Origin: Notolepis coatsorum
Lineage: Eukaryota; Chordata; Actinopteri; Aulopiformes; Paralepididae
Assembly: GCA_963971535.1 (NCBI GenBank)
Contig: OZ020587.1
Coordinates: forward strand, 154,764,682 to 154,828,681
Length of the DNA stretch: 64,000 nt
Direction of reading: 5' to 3'
Shown here: piece by piece, positions 43,190-53,610 of the stretch
Layout of the letters: each line of letters begins with the position of its first letter
How positions within the stretch are numbered: position 1 is the stretch's first letter
Translations under genes and position numbers: made by a program
The notes under the pieces: model-generated
The model's database searches: none
What the model was told of the DNA's origin: nothing
What the model saw: the letters and a program-made list of their open reading frames with translations, nothing else

Positions 43190-44461
43190 CAGTGATGCCA
43201 CAGATTACTTGTAAAAGTAATCTGATTACTGATTACTGATTACTCCTTTAAAAAGTAATCTAAGTTACTTTACTGATTATTTGATTATCAGAGTAACTTA
43301 GTTACTTTGAAAGTAACTAGGTTACGAAGTCGTCGTCGTTCCCCCAACAGTTTTTTTTAAACGCTTTATTGAAAGTGCATAAATTGTTTTTAACTTGTTT
43401 CTCTGCACATAACGTAAATTGTTAAACTAGTGCTTCAGCTTCTGTACCATCAAGTATGGTTAAGCAACAGTCTATGATGCTCACAGCATTAGAGCAGCCA
43501 GCCAGTGGTTTTACAAAACCAGTGTATCACATCTAACAAATGCAGGCTGAACTATTCAATTATATCAACTGTAACTATTAAATTGTTTTTATAAATGTCT
43601 CTCTATAAACATACAATCAGTCTCTCTTTAACATGTAAATTAACTGTAAATCTGGCAAATAAGAGCTTTTGCTCTGTCACCATCAACCCTCCTGTACCTA
43701 GTCGAAGCGTCGGCTAGTGTTGTTATTCCAGATGCTTTCAATGCAATTGGATGTGCTGTTTTTAGCGGTAGACAGTATTTTGTTTCCTATCCCTATTGGG
43801 GTGGAATTCTGAACAGAAACCGCAAAAGTCATCTTGCGGTTTCACTTTTAATTTTGCCAAGCGTTTTGGGGTGGAATTCTCCGACGACGGAGCCCTGCTG
43901 TCACACGATTGGCGCATATGTCACATGACGTGCTGTGAAGACCCGCCCTACTCTGCCTCTGATTCGCAGACTGTGGATGGGGAATGTGATTGGACTAAAG
44001 CAGAGTCACTCACAGATATACAAATTGTGAGTGTGAGTGAGTGAGTGAGTGAGTGAGTGAGTGAGTGAGTGAGTGAGTGAGTGAGTGAGTGAGTGAGTGA
44101 GTGAGTGAGTGCGTGAGTGAGTGAGTGAGTGAGTGAGTGAGTGAGTGAGAGAGTGAGTGAGTGAGTGAGTGAGTGAGTGAGTGAGTGAGTGAGTGAGTGA
44201 GTGAGTGAGTGAGTGAGTGAGTGAGTGAGTGGGTGGGTGAGTGAGTGAGTGGGTGAGTGAGTGGGTGACAAATACTGCATTCCGCCTGCATTATGAATTT
44301 ATGATGAGATAGTAACGAAATAGTAACGCACAGCCATTTGGACAAGTAACTGCAATCAGATTACTGGCTTTTAAAGATTAACGCGTTAGATTACTATTTT
44401 CGGGGAAAAGTAATCAGATTACAATAACGCGTTACTTAGTAACGCGTTACTGGCATCACTG
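43190..44461. mobile_element. hAT-like element, 1272 bp, with 8-bp target duplication
   Basis: Termini CAGTGATGCC and GGCATCACTG are perfect inverses. GTAGTAAC is duplicated on both sides (43182-43189, 44462-44469). Subterminal regions repeat AGTAATCTGATTACT and TAACGCGTTACT words. The interior has about 700 bases without a transposase frame plus a (GAGT)n tract. It is therefore non-autonomous. Confidence 0.92.
44028..44268. repeat. (GAGT)n microsatellite inside the hAT-like element
   Basis: About 60 tetranucleotide units with GGGT variants at the right end. Confidence 0.97.
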
Positions 44462-45388
44462 GTAGTAACCATAGTCCCCGGGCCAACAGGCAGACATACT
44501 GTACTGTAGTAGTAGTAACCATAGTCCCCGGGCCAACAGGCAGACACACTGTAGTAGTAGTAACCATAGTCCCGGGGCCAACAGGCAGACATACTGTACT
44601 GTAGTAGTAACCATGGTCCCCAGGCCAACAGACATACTGTACTGTAGTAGTAACCAAAGTCCCCAGGCCAACAGGCAGACATACTGTAGTAGTAGTAACC
44701 ATAGTCCCCGGGCCAGCAGACAGACATACTGTACTGTAGTAGTAACCATAGTCCCCGGGCCAACAGACAGACATACTGTACTGTAGTAGTAACCATAGTC
44801 CCCAGGCCAACAGGCATACTGTAGTAGTAGTAACCATAGTCCCCAGGCCAACAGGCAGACATACTGTAGTAGTAGTAACCATAGTCCCCGGGCCAACAGA
44901 CAGACATACTGTACTGTAGTAGTAACCATAGTCCCCGGGCCAACAGACAGACATACTGTACTGTAGTAGTAACCATAGTCCCCGGGCCAACAGACAGACA
45001 TACTGTAGTAGTAGTAGTAACCATAGTCCCCAGGCCAACAGACAGACATACTGTAGTAGTAGTAACCATAGTCCCCGGGCCAACAGACATACTGTAGTAG
45101 TAGTAACCATAGTCCCCGGGCCAACAGGCAGACATACTGTACTGTAGTAGTAACCATAGTCCCCGGGCCAACAGACAGACATACTGTACTGTAGTAGTAA
45201 CCATAGTCCCCGGGCCAACAGACAGACATACTGTAGTAGTAGTAGTAACCATAGTCCCCGGGCCAACAGACAGACATACTGTAGTAGTAGTAACCATAGT
45301 CCCCGGGCCAACAGACATACTGTAGTAGTAGTAACCATAGTCCCCGGGCCAACAGGCATACTGTAGTAGTAGTAACCATAGTCCCCAC
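44462..45388. repeat. 47-bp minisatellite, block 3
   Basis: About 21 units. Its first 500 or so bases repeat block 1 from about 41,868, including rare variants GACACACTG, ACCAAAGTCC and CCAGCAGACAG in the same order at a constant offset of about 2,594. The right end abuts a LINE fragment. Confidence 0.93.
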
Positions 45389-45640
45389 ATTTGTATCGTC
45401 TGCAAATTTTTTATTTTTCAATATTTTAGATGCATTACCTATATCATTTATATACAGTATGAATAGTTTCGGGCCCAGAATTGACCCTTGCGGCACACCA
45501 CAGATTATGTTTGACTGAGTGGAACTGTACTCCCCCAACTGCACAAACTGTTGTCTTTGTTCTGTTGTCTTTTGTTTTACAGAAATAAAGTATTCCTTTA
45601 GGTATATTTTTGGCATAGTTTTGGCATTTCAATTTAGCTA
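45389..45640 (-). pseudogene. LINE reverse transcriptase fragment
   Basis: Minus-strand reading gives GVPQGSILGPKLFILYINDI and FADDTN, the central RT motifs of non-LTR retrotransposons. Immediately after FADDTN the sequence becomes minisatellite, so the LINE is cut through its catalytic box. Clade within L2/CR1/jockey-like elements not resolved. Confidence 0.85.
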
Positions 45641-46300
45641 AGGAGGCTGAGAGGAGCGCAGCAACGGGCTAACGTTAGCCGCTAAGCTAACTAACGTTAG
45701 CCGCTTTCTAGCGTGACTCCGCGGCACCAGTTTCATTAGTGAGGAATGGGGGGGGGGTTATATTGACGAGGCTTGACAACAGAGGTTCAAAGATAACTTC
45801 ACATTTATTGGCTATTCGTTTCTTTATATCGCTTTGTCCATCGGGCTGCTCCCGTTTCCAACTCTGTGTGATGGCAATGACATCCTGGTGTGACATCATC
45901 AACTACGGCAACTTAGGACGCTCAAACTCAAACCTAATACATCGCGCTCGCTCGCTCGCTCTCTCTCTACGTTGTCAAACATGTACACTAAAGTTAAGTT
46001 ATGTTGGAGTTTTATTGTGTTTGAGTCGTTTGAAACCTCCTGTCCTGTTGTACTTTTTATTTTCACTTTGTGCCACTTGATTTAATTGTATTTCATGGAA
46101 AAAAGTGTTTTTCAGAGATGGAAGTAACTTGAGAAAAGGTTTTGCATTTTTCTATTGCAGTTTTGCACAATAAATGTTCTTAAAATACCTCTGTACTATG
46201 TGAAATATGTCCTAGTAATACAAGAGTACAGTAATAGCTGCCATACCAGTGTTTTACCCATTCAGAAGCATTTATATAGAAATGTTTTATTTGATTTTCA
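45641..46300. other. No gene seen; GCTAACGTTAGC palindromes
   Basis: GCTAACGTTAGC occurs at about 45669 and 45692. A G run lies at 45749 and a GCTC tract at 45945-45965. The rest has no recognisable motif. Confidence 0.45.
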
Positions 46301-46304
46301 GTTC

Positions 46305-46716
46305 AGTTTTTTCCCCCCGTCCCAATTTAGTCGCCGTGCCAATTCCCCCCCTCCCCTACCTGGTTGTTGTATGCATGTTCTCCTACGAGTCGGTACAAGG
46401 GCGTCCCGAAGCCGACCGCACACTTCCTCCGATACGTGCGGCAACTGCCAGTGACGTCTTTTCACTTGGCAGCGAGGACTCTCATTGGTGAAGTGTAACG
46501 CGTGGGAGGGCACGCTATCTCCACCAAGTCCTGCCCCCGCTGAGCAAGCGCCGAGACCTGACCTGTAGGCGTCGCTGTCCACAACGGCAGATTCCCACCC
46601 ACCAGCTTCCCACCCCCTAATACTGCCAATTGTATTAGTATGAACGACCAGCCAAGCTGGTAGCAATGCCGAGAGCTGGGCTTGAACAATCTCCGCTACG
46701 CCACCTGACCGCTCTT
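46305..46716 (-). mobile_element. tRNA-derived SINE, minus strand
   Basis: On the minus strand the head has an A box TGGCGTAGCGG (46703-46693) and a B box GTTCAAGCCC (46687-46678), both fitting the pol III consensus. The body includes GGGTGGGAAGCTGGTGGGTG and CGTGCCCTCCCACGCGTTAC, and the 3' end reads AATTGGGACGGGGGG then A-rich. Head to tail is about 410 bases. It belongs to a different family from the SINE at 42.5 kb. It borders a LINE fragment directly. Confidence 0.8.
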
Positions 46717-47563
46717 TTATATCTCCTGAACGCAAAAAAGACCAAGGAGATGGTACTGGATTTCCGCAGGTCGAAACCACCTCTGCAACCAGTCAGCATA
46801 CGGGGAAACAACATTGCGACGGTGCAGACATACAAATATTTAGGCGTGCACCTAGACGATAAGCTGGCCTGGGCTGCAAACGCGGAAGCGCTCTACTTGA
46901 AAGGACAGAGCCGGCTGTTCTTCCTTAGGAGGCTCAGGTCTTTTAATGTGTGTGGGGAAATGTTGTTCATGTTCTATCAGGCAGTGGTGTCAAGTGTGCT
47001 CCTCTACGCCGCTGTCTGTTGGGGTGGTAATACCACGGCCAGGGATGCCAGGCGGCTGGATAAGCTGGTCAAGAAGGCTGGCTCAGTGGTGGGGAGGAGA
47101 CTGGACCCACTGGGGACCGTGGTGGAGAGCCGCACGCAGAGCAAGCTGCTGGCCATCATGGGCAATACCAACCACCCTCTCCACCACACCCTGGTGGGGC
47201 AGAGCAGCAGTCGCAGCGGACGGCTCATCTCCCTGCACTCACGGACTGAGCGGCACAGGAGGTCCTTTGTCCCCACAGCCATCAGACTGTACAACAGCGT
47301 AATATAGTGCGCTGGCAGTGGCCTCTGACCCACACACCTGTTTTTACACCTGTTTTTACACCTGTTTTTATACACTGTTTTATACACCTGCTTTTATCTA
47401 ATCACGCTCCTATTAATATTGATGGATATGATTTATTTGAATTTTAACATGTGCTTATTTTTAATTCATGGTGCAGACATAACGTGTAATAACAGAACGG
47501 TCAATGTCTGTATACTGTGTGAGCTGCGAGATACCCTGAATTTCCCCAAGGGGATTAATAAAG
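46717..47563 (+). pseudogene. Rex1/CR1-like LINE ORF2 C-terminal fragment and 3' UTR
   Basis: The frame from about 46710 to 47307 reads NAKKTKEMVLDFRRSK, YKYLGVHLDDKLAW, KGQSRLFFLRRLRSFNVC, SSVLLYAAVCWGG and LVKKAGSVVG, the thumb and C-terminal region of fish CR1/Rex1-like RT, ending RLYNSVI TAG. The 3' UTR ends TTTCCCCAAGGGGATTAATA AAG followed by an ATCT tail. It is 5'-truncated. The first residues listed in the frame come from the neighbouring SINE. Confidence 0.88.
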
Positions 47564-47854
<291 letters not shown>

Positions 47855-47869
47855 ATAGACATTTTAAGA

Positions 47870-47962
47870 TACAGTAAATGAATATACCGTGATATATACT
47901 GTTACCGTCTATGCTACAAATTATAATGTGATATACATTTTAGACCATACCGTCCAGCCCTA
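47870..47962. mobile_element. hAT-like MITE fragment
   Basis: Ends ATACCGTCCAGCCCTA with CCGTGATATA words. Resembles the right terminus of a hAT-like MITE. The left end is lost at the ATCT array. Confidence 0.45.
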
Positions 47963-48115
47963 GGAGGTAGGAGGGAGCCGTTCCCCTCGCTGCACGGTAT
48001 GCCTGGTCAAGGACCCTGAAGTGGATTCGTGCGGTGATGAGAAGCCAGTGCAGCTCTCTGAGAAGTGGGGTGACATGGGCTGACTTTGGTACAACGGAGA
48101 TCAGGCTTATACGTT
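47963..48115 (-). mobile_element. LINE fragment
   Basis: GCACGGTATGCCTGGTCAAG, GTGGATTCGTGCGGTGATGA and ACATGGGCTGACTTTGGTAC resemble the segment upstream of the LINE end at about 25.1-25.2 kb. Confidence 0.55.
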
Positions 48116-48660
48116 AACGTTGTCCTTACATTGATGGGACATCTCTATTTAGGGTGCTTCGTACCTTGTATACGTTTGAAAAATAATTCGCAGACCATTT
48201 CCTCCCACACTACATTTATCTAAACCAAAAACCTTTTTTTTGTAGAGTAAATGTGATTTATGATTTTATGAGATGCAAGTTCATGAAAATTATGCAAGTT
48301 CAAAGTTCCAGTCAGCAAAATGCAAAAAAGGAAGCAATCAGGTGGAGAGAACTGCATCTCACTACTCACGCGTGTGCTGGCTAACTAAAACCTAGGGACC
48401 CCCTGCCTGTCTCTAATGACCAACCACCAGCATGGGTGGACAGTAAGTAATGAAGTACTACTGATTAAATGCATTTGTGTTAAGGGGGCATGTGTGCACT
48501 ATACAGTATGTGTATATCTCGGGAGAGATGTGTGAAAATGCAATTCCGATCGCCTCGTGCAAATTGGTCGAAAACTTTTAAAGGCTCATTGCTTGATCAA
48601 AATGTAAACAAATTGAATGGCCTCACTACAGAGAAGGGGGGGGGGGAAATGGAATGGAGA
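48116..48660. other. No gene seen
   Basis: Non-repetitive sequence with a G run at 48638; no motif recognised. Confidence 0.45.
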
Positions 48661-48662
48661 AA

Positions 48663-48769
48663 TGTTTCAAGATTCAAGATTTTTATTCATCACATACATA
48701 CCAGGGCATACAGTGAAATGTGGTTGGCCATGCCCGCTTCGATTGTGCAATAAAAACAATAGGATAGTA
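48663..48769 (-). mobile_element. LINE 3' tail, host of the rearranged gypsy insertion
   Basis: ATTCAAGATTTTTATTCATC and ACAGTGAAATGTGGTTGGCC read as the inverse of a LINE 3' end. Confidence 0.5.
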
Positions 48770-48774
48770 ATGAT

Positions 48775-48966
48775 TGTAGAAAGAACGAGAGGTAGGCAGG
48801 TGGGCGTAGATGGGTATTTAATACAAGTATCTTACAGGGACAATACGTTACAGTCTAGTGCTATATGCTGCTAACCTGACCGGTGTTTACTTCCTGAGTG
48901 ACGTCAGAGTAGTACGGGGGCCGTCACGTCTCAAGCTTGTGTATCAGACTAGCACAATGCTCTACA
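48775..48966 (-). repeat. 3' LTR (minus sense), 192 bp
   Basis: Minus-strand reading TGTAGAGCATT to TTCTTTCTACA. A purine tract AAGAGGAAGGA (48967-48977, minus) abuts it. Confidence 0.9.
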
Positions 48967-49197
48967 TCCTTCCTCTTAAGTTGTGCTCTAATGTAAATAC
49001 TAACAATGCTCTACAGGCTAGTAGGCTATAACAAATTACGCCATGAAGTGATAACTATTAATATCTAGCATGTGGCTATTTGAACAAACCACAGGTTAAC
49101 TGTACTTCAAGTGGTAATACACAACAGGTGTATAGTATGAACATCATTACTCCTTTTTTTTTTTTTTTTCCTTTCTTAACAGTCCTTGTGACAAACA

Positions 49198-49728
49198 CTA
49201 CATATATCTGCTGTTTGGCCTGCAGACGCGGCCTGCCCGTGAGATGTACGGAGACTGAGTGTGCGGGTTAGTCTTTTGAACAGTCTCTTGTATCTGGGCG
49301 TGTTGTTGAGCGTCTGCCTTCTCGGTGACAGGGTGACTGTTGCCTTCGGGTTGGCCAGTCGGAGGTTGGAGAGTGATATCGGGGTCGCAGGGGTCGCTGA
49401 GGTCACCCTGTGGCGGTTCCGGTTCCGAGACGGGAAGAAGGTGTCTCCAATTCCTTCTGTACTCTCCTCCTTCTGACTCCACGACGTAGGACCTTGGTTC
49501 CTTACAGATGCTCTTGATTATGCCCATCCGGTTGAATCCACGTGGAGTCTGTAACCTCACTACATGTCCCTGGGCCAGTGGCTGGAGGGGCCTGCTTGAT
49601 CTGTCATAGCACGACTTCTGAATGCTGCGTTTCTTCTCGAGCTGTGCTTTGATCATCTTGTTGTCCTTCGCCTTAGGAACCAGTAGTGTCTTGCAGATGG
49701 GTAGGGTGGTACGTGTCTGTCTTGGTGG
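49198..49728 (-). pseudogene. Gypsy integrase C-terminal tail
   Basis: Open from the junction at 49728. Reads QLEKKRSIQKSCYDRSSRPL, QPLAQGHVVRLQTPRGF and EYRRNWRHLLPV, typical of the last part of a gypsy integrase, then a Pro/Gln-rich tail to the stop at 49198. The catalytic core is missing. Confidence 0.85.
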
Positions 49729-49849
49729 AGGAAGTAAACACCGGTCAGGTTAGCAGCATATAGCACTAGACTGTAACGTATCGTCCCTGTAAGATACTTG
49801 TATTAAATACCCATCTACGCCCACCTGCCTACCTCTCGTTCTTTCTACA
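49729..49849 (+). repeat. Partial 5' LTR in + sense
   Basis: The last 121 bases of the LTR, from AGGAAGTAAACACC to TTCTTTCTACA. The first 71 or so bases are missing at the junction with the integrase fragment. Confidence 0.88.
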
Positions 49850-49861
49850 TGGTGTCAGACG
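49850..49861 (+). other. Primer binding site
   Basis: TGGTGTCAGACG directly follows the LTR end CTACA. TGGTGTCAGA is a common gypsy/retroelement primer site. The matching tRNA is not assigned with certainty. Confidence 0.65.
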
Positions 49862-49975
49862 TTGTGGACACAGTAGTCAACCCGCGTCCGAAAGTGAAAA
49901 GCGAAGGTTTAGGAGGTAGCCTATAACTAGGATATATAACGCGCGAGGAATAACGCGCGAGGACTCACGTTCAGC

Positions 49976-51429
49976 ATGGCGGAAGGATTCCGCAAACCAG
50001 GCCCACTCGTGTTTGACAGCCACGTCGCGGAGAATTGGAGAATATTCGAGCAAGAGTATGATCATTGCTGCCGCACACTATGACAAGCCGCCTCGCTCTC
50101 AAGCCTTCATCTTGCTAAACCTGGCTGGCTCGGAAGCCATAGAACGGGAACGGGCGTTCGTATATGGACCAGCCCTGTACGATGGAGACGACGAGCAGGG
50201 AGAAGAAATAGTCCCCGCCCAATCAAGAGAAGACCCGGAGTGTTTGAAGAGGAAATTCCGTGAGTTATGTAATCCACAAACAAACGTCACTATGGAAAGG
50301 CACAAGTTTAATACAAGGAGCCAGAAACAAGATGAGACCATTGAAGCTTATGTCAGTGATTTAAAAATCAAAGCAAAGAGCTGTCAATTCGGAGATTTGC
50401 GCGAAGAGCTAATCAAAGATAGACTTGTGTGTGGCATAATAAATGATGGCATGAGGAAGCTACTACTCCGTGACAGCAAACTAACTTTAACCAAGGCAGT
50501 GGAGACATGTCAGATCCACGAAATGACAGAACAACACACTAGGACACTGGCTGCACCAAAGCAAAGCACAACCAATGTAGATAGCCTACGGCACAGAATA
50601 AAAGAACGTGTTTACAAGAAGAAGCCAAATACAGAACACTCAACTCGGTCCATAGCCAGCTGCAGCAACTGTGGAGGCAGCCATGAGCCCAGACGAGAAA
50701 GGTGCCCTGCATTCGGCAAACAGTGTCACGGATGTGAGAAAATGAATCATTTCAAGCAGTACTGCAAATCCACTCCAGGGAGTCACAGAGACAATCCACA
50801 GCACCAATACAGAAAAAAGCACGCTGTGAACCAGGTTGACAGAACAATATCGTCAGGCGACAGCGACGATTCGTTCTACTGTGATGGAGTCACAGTAGTG
50901 ACAAACACAGTCAATACTGTGGGATCACCAGCGACACAAAAGAGTGAAATATTCTGCAGAGTCCAGGTCCACGGAATCCCCGTCGAGCTCAAAGTGGACA
51001 CCGGAGCCAAGTGCAACGTGATATCTCGCAAAACGTTCAACCAAGTGAAATACAAAGAGAGAGTGGATCGCTCCAGGACAGCGAGGCTGGTTGCCTACGG
51101 AGGAAATGAAATACACACATTGGGGACAGCAACCCTAGCATGCTACATAACAGATAAGTCCCACTCCCTACAGTTCCACGTGGTGCAACAAGACGTCCAG
51201 ACACTGCTGGGTTTACAAGACAGCCTTAGCATGGGACTGGTCACACTCAGTAAGGAGATACACCAGCTACATCTGACAGATGAGGAAAACTTTTCACACA
51301 AGATGTTCTCGGAATATTCAGACCTCTTCAAGGATGAGGTGGGTAGGCTCCCCTACACCTACTCCATGAAAATCGACCGAGAGGCCACGCCTGTCGTCAG
51401 GCCAGCACGCCGGATCCCAGTCGCTATGC
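49976..51429 (+). pseudogene. Gypsy gag, protease and first RT residues
   Basis: The likely gag start is ATG at 49976 (MAEGFRKPGP). That frame breaks near 50075 and the rest continues in the frame open from 50013. The region holds a capsid-like block (FRELCNPQTNVTMERHKFNT, then QDETIEAYVSDLK), two zinc knuckles at about 50660-50765 (CSNCGGSH and CHGCEKMNHFKQYC) and the protease site KVDTGAKCNVIS near 50998. It ends with the leader into RT (VVRPARRIPV) at the inversion junction 51429, where LTR sequence begins. No RT catalytic motif is present. Confidence 0.88.
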
Positions 51430-51609
51430 GAGAGGTAGGCAGGTGGGCGTAGATGGGTATTTAATACAAGTATCTTACAGGGACGATACGTTACAGTCTA
51501 GTGCTATATGCTGCTAACCTGACCGGTGTTTACTTCCTGAGTGACGTCAGAGTAGTACGGGGGCCGTCACGTCTCAAGCTTGTGTATCAGACTAGCACAA
51601 TGCTCTACA
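51429..51609 (-). repeat. Right LTR (minus sense), lacking its last 11 bases
   Basis: 181 bases matching 48785-48966, one visible difference (GACGATACG versus GACAATACG). The LTR bases that should join the primer site are missing; CGAG is shared at the junction. Confidence 0.88.
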
Positions 51610-51614
51610 ATGAT

Positions 51615-51800
51615 AATAAAAAAAGATGCTGTACAACAATCACAACAAGTTATTTTCTTAGTGTCCTTTTCCTTCCTTTTTAAAGTGACATTTTCTTTTG
51701 TGTTTAAAGTGACCTGTGGTGCGTTTGTGTGTGTGTGCGTGCGAGTGCAGAATGTTGTGTTGTGTGTGTTTATGTTCATGTGTGCTTGTGTGTGGAGAGA
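51615..51800. other. No gene; LINE 3'-UTR-like
   Basis: T-rich sequence with AAAGTGACATTTTC words and a GT/GCGTG stretch. A related word set (ACAACAAGTTATTTTCTTA, GAGTGCAGAATGTT) occurs at about 54.99-55.05 kb. Confidence 0.5.
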
Positions 51801-52380
51801 TTAGTGTTCATTGTTCTGATGGCCTGAGGGAAGAAGCTGAGCCTGAGTATCTCTGTTCTTGTTGCGTGAATACGGAGGCGTTTGCCTGACCGCAGCAACT
51901 TGAACAGTCTGTTATTGGGGTGGTGAGGGTCCTTCATTATTCTACAGGCTCTGGATTTGCACCTCCTATTGTATAAGTCCTGCATGCTTGAAGCCTTTTT
52001 ACAACGCATCCGCGTTTCCGGGTTCCTGTTTTGCGCTCTGATTAGGTCAAGTGCCATGAGCGCCAATCGTGGGATGGCAAGTTTCTACACTGGTTAAGCT
52101 TAGGCACTCTTCGAAGTTGGTTAAGGTTAGAGTTTGTCGTAGAGCATGGCGATAGAACGCCAGGTAGTTTGCAGGCTGTTTCGACGCGGAAATGGGCAAA
52201 CACGCTATTAGGCGCACATGTCACATGACCTGGCCAATCAGAGCGCCGGAAACGCGGATGCGTTGTAAAAAGGCTACACGCGTCCTGCACGGGTGGTAGT
52301 GCAATACCCGTAGTCCATTCTGCTGAGCGCACCACCCTTTGTAGGGCTTTCCTATCCTGGGTCAGTCAATCTCTAGTTGA
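51801..52380 (-). pseudogene. LINE ORF C-terminus and upstream part, split by a MITE
   Basis: Minus reading gives CRIMKDPHHPNNRLFKLLRS and RLSFFPQAIRTMN, the end of a LINE ORF2. On the other side of the MITE, GTCCATTCTGCTGAGCGCAC and TTTGTAGGGC continue the same LINE. Truncated. Confidence 0.7.
51977..52289. mobile_element. MITE, 297 bp, with 8-bp target duplication
   Basis: The element 51985-52281 has near-terminal inverse repeats AGCCTTTTTACAACGCATCC (continuing CGCGTTTCCGG) of about 31 bases and a perfect 8-bp duplication GTCCTGCA (51977-51984, 52282-52289), consistent with a hAT-type origin. No transposase. Confidence 0.82.
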
Positions 52381-52389
52381 CTGACTGAC

Positions 52390-53150
52390 CTCTAGATACC
52401 AAGACTGTGGACATATACATTAGAGAACACATGGCTGGACAGAAATGCATCCATCTTGCAAAAATCACATCTTGGTAAACTATTCTCATGAATCTCTATA
52501 ACAACTAGTATCGTTTCATCAGCATAACAGTGGGAGAACCATTCTAAGCATTCTACAGTATGTGCTGCTTGATCCTTGTACTGTGTTTCATTAGTATGCA
52601 CTCTCCTACTAAGGAATCTACCTTGCTTATATTAGTACATACTATGCTAATATATCTATAGTACTATGCACTCAAGACTGTAGCACTCAAGTTCAACACT
52701 GATTAACAATCCTACTTACCCTTAGCTGCCAGAGTTGTACCCTTCCTGCTGACCTGTTGTACAGAACGTATACGTTGCTTTGGATAAAAGCATCAGCTAA
52801 ATGACTAAATGTGAAATGTAAATTATTTAGACCATTATTTATTTCTGTATTGAGCTATATATTGCATTTTTTCTAGTTTACCTGTTAAGAAGAATTATTT
52901 CCCATCAGCCAATTCATCTCCAGTTAATCTCCAATTCCTAAAATTGAAGTTCAGTTTTGAGGTATTGTACTAGTTTTAAATTTCAATTAAATTAATACTT
53001 TTAGTCGCCAACATTTTACCAGGTTAACATTACTTTTATGTAAGGATTTATGTAGCCTACTTTCACCGCTGAAAACGAGGCTAACACACCTATAAAGACC
53101 CAACACACCTATACAGTACTAAAAAGTGCTAACATGTATCATACATCTAT
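52390..53150. other. No gene; LINE tail near 52.75-52.82 kb
   Basis: TTGCTTTGGATAAAAGCATC and AGCTAAATGACTAAATGT at about 52774-52810 are the inverse LINE tail word set. The rest is AT-rich with no motif. Confidence 0.5.
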
Positions 53151-53154
53151 CTGT

Positions 53155-53610
53155 ATGATAGGGTGGGTTGGCCTTCTCTTGCAGAAAGGCGCAACAAACA
53201 CTGGTATTTATTTATTTTTAAAGCCCTTATTGGTAAACAACCTGAATATTGGAACCTATTCAACTCGATCGAATGACTGGATGGTTCTTAGGGTTCCTCA
53301 AATTTGTTCTGAGCTAGGGAAGTCAGCCTTTTTCCTTTGATGCCTCTAACTCATGGAATGTTCTTCAACTCACGCTGAAATTGGAGGTTCTGAGTCCCTT
53401 CCCTTGGAATGTTTAAACGTATGATTTCAGACCATGATTTCATACCTGTAACTGTTTTAGTTGATATTTTTAAATTATTTTGAAACGTTTTTGATTTTGG
53501 TGTTTAAATTTCTTTGAATATTGTTTTTATTATGTACTGTACAATCATCGTTTCTGTAAATGAGGGAAACCTCAGATGCTTACGATTTTAAATAAAGGTT
53601 GAAATGAAAT
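53155..53610 (+). pseudogene. L2-type LINE ORF C-terminus and 3' UTR
   Basis: Reads RSNDWMVLRVPQICSELGKS AFF, then after a frame break a NSWNVLQLTLKLEVL block, a C-terminal signature of fish L2-type RT. The 3' end has GGGAAACCTCAGATGCTTAC and an AATAAAGG signal at about 53592. Confidence 0.72.

Larger units (their letters stand above)
48770..51614. mobile_element. Rearranged Ty3/gypsy insertion with inverted gag-protease half
   Basis: The segment 48775-51609 is bounded by LTR sequence in minus sense at both ends and by a perfect target duplication ATGAT (48770-48774, 51610-51614). The left half is a minus-strand integrase tail leading to a full 192-bp LTR. The right half is opposite: a partial + strand LTR, primer site, gag and protease, running head-on into the right LTR. 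RT, RNase H and most of integrase are absent. Junctions lie at 49728/49729 and 51429/51430. Confidence 0.9.

Noticed and set aside
41044..45405. Minus-strand frames of 300-516 codons spelling CWPGDYGYYYS-type repeats
   Set aside because: Products of the 47-bp minisatellite; open in several frames and running through unrelated insertions.
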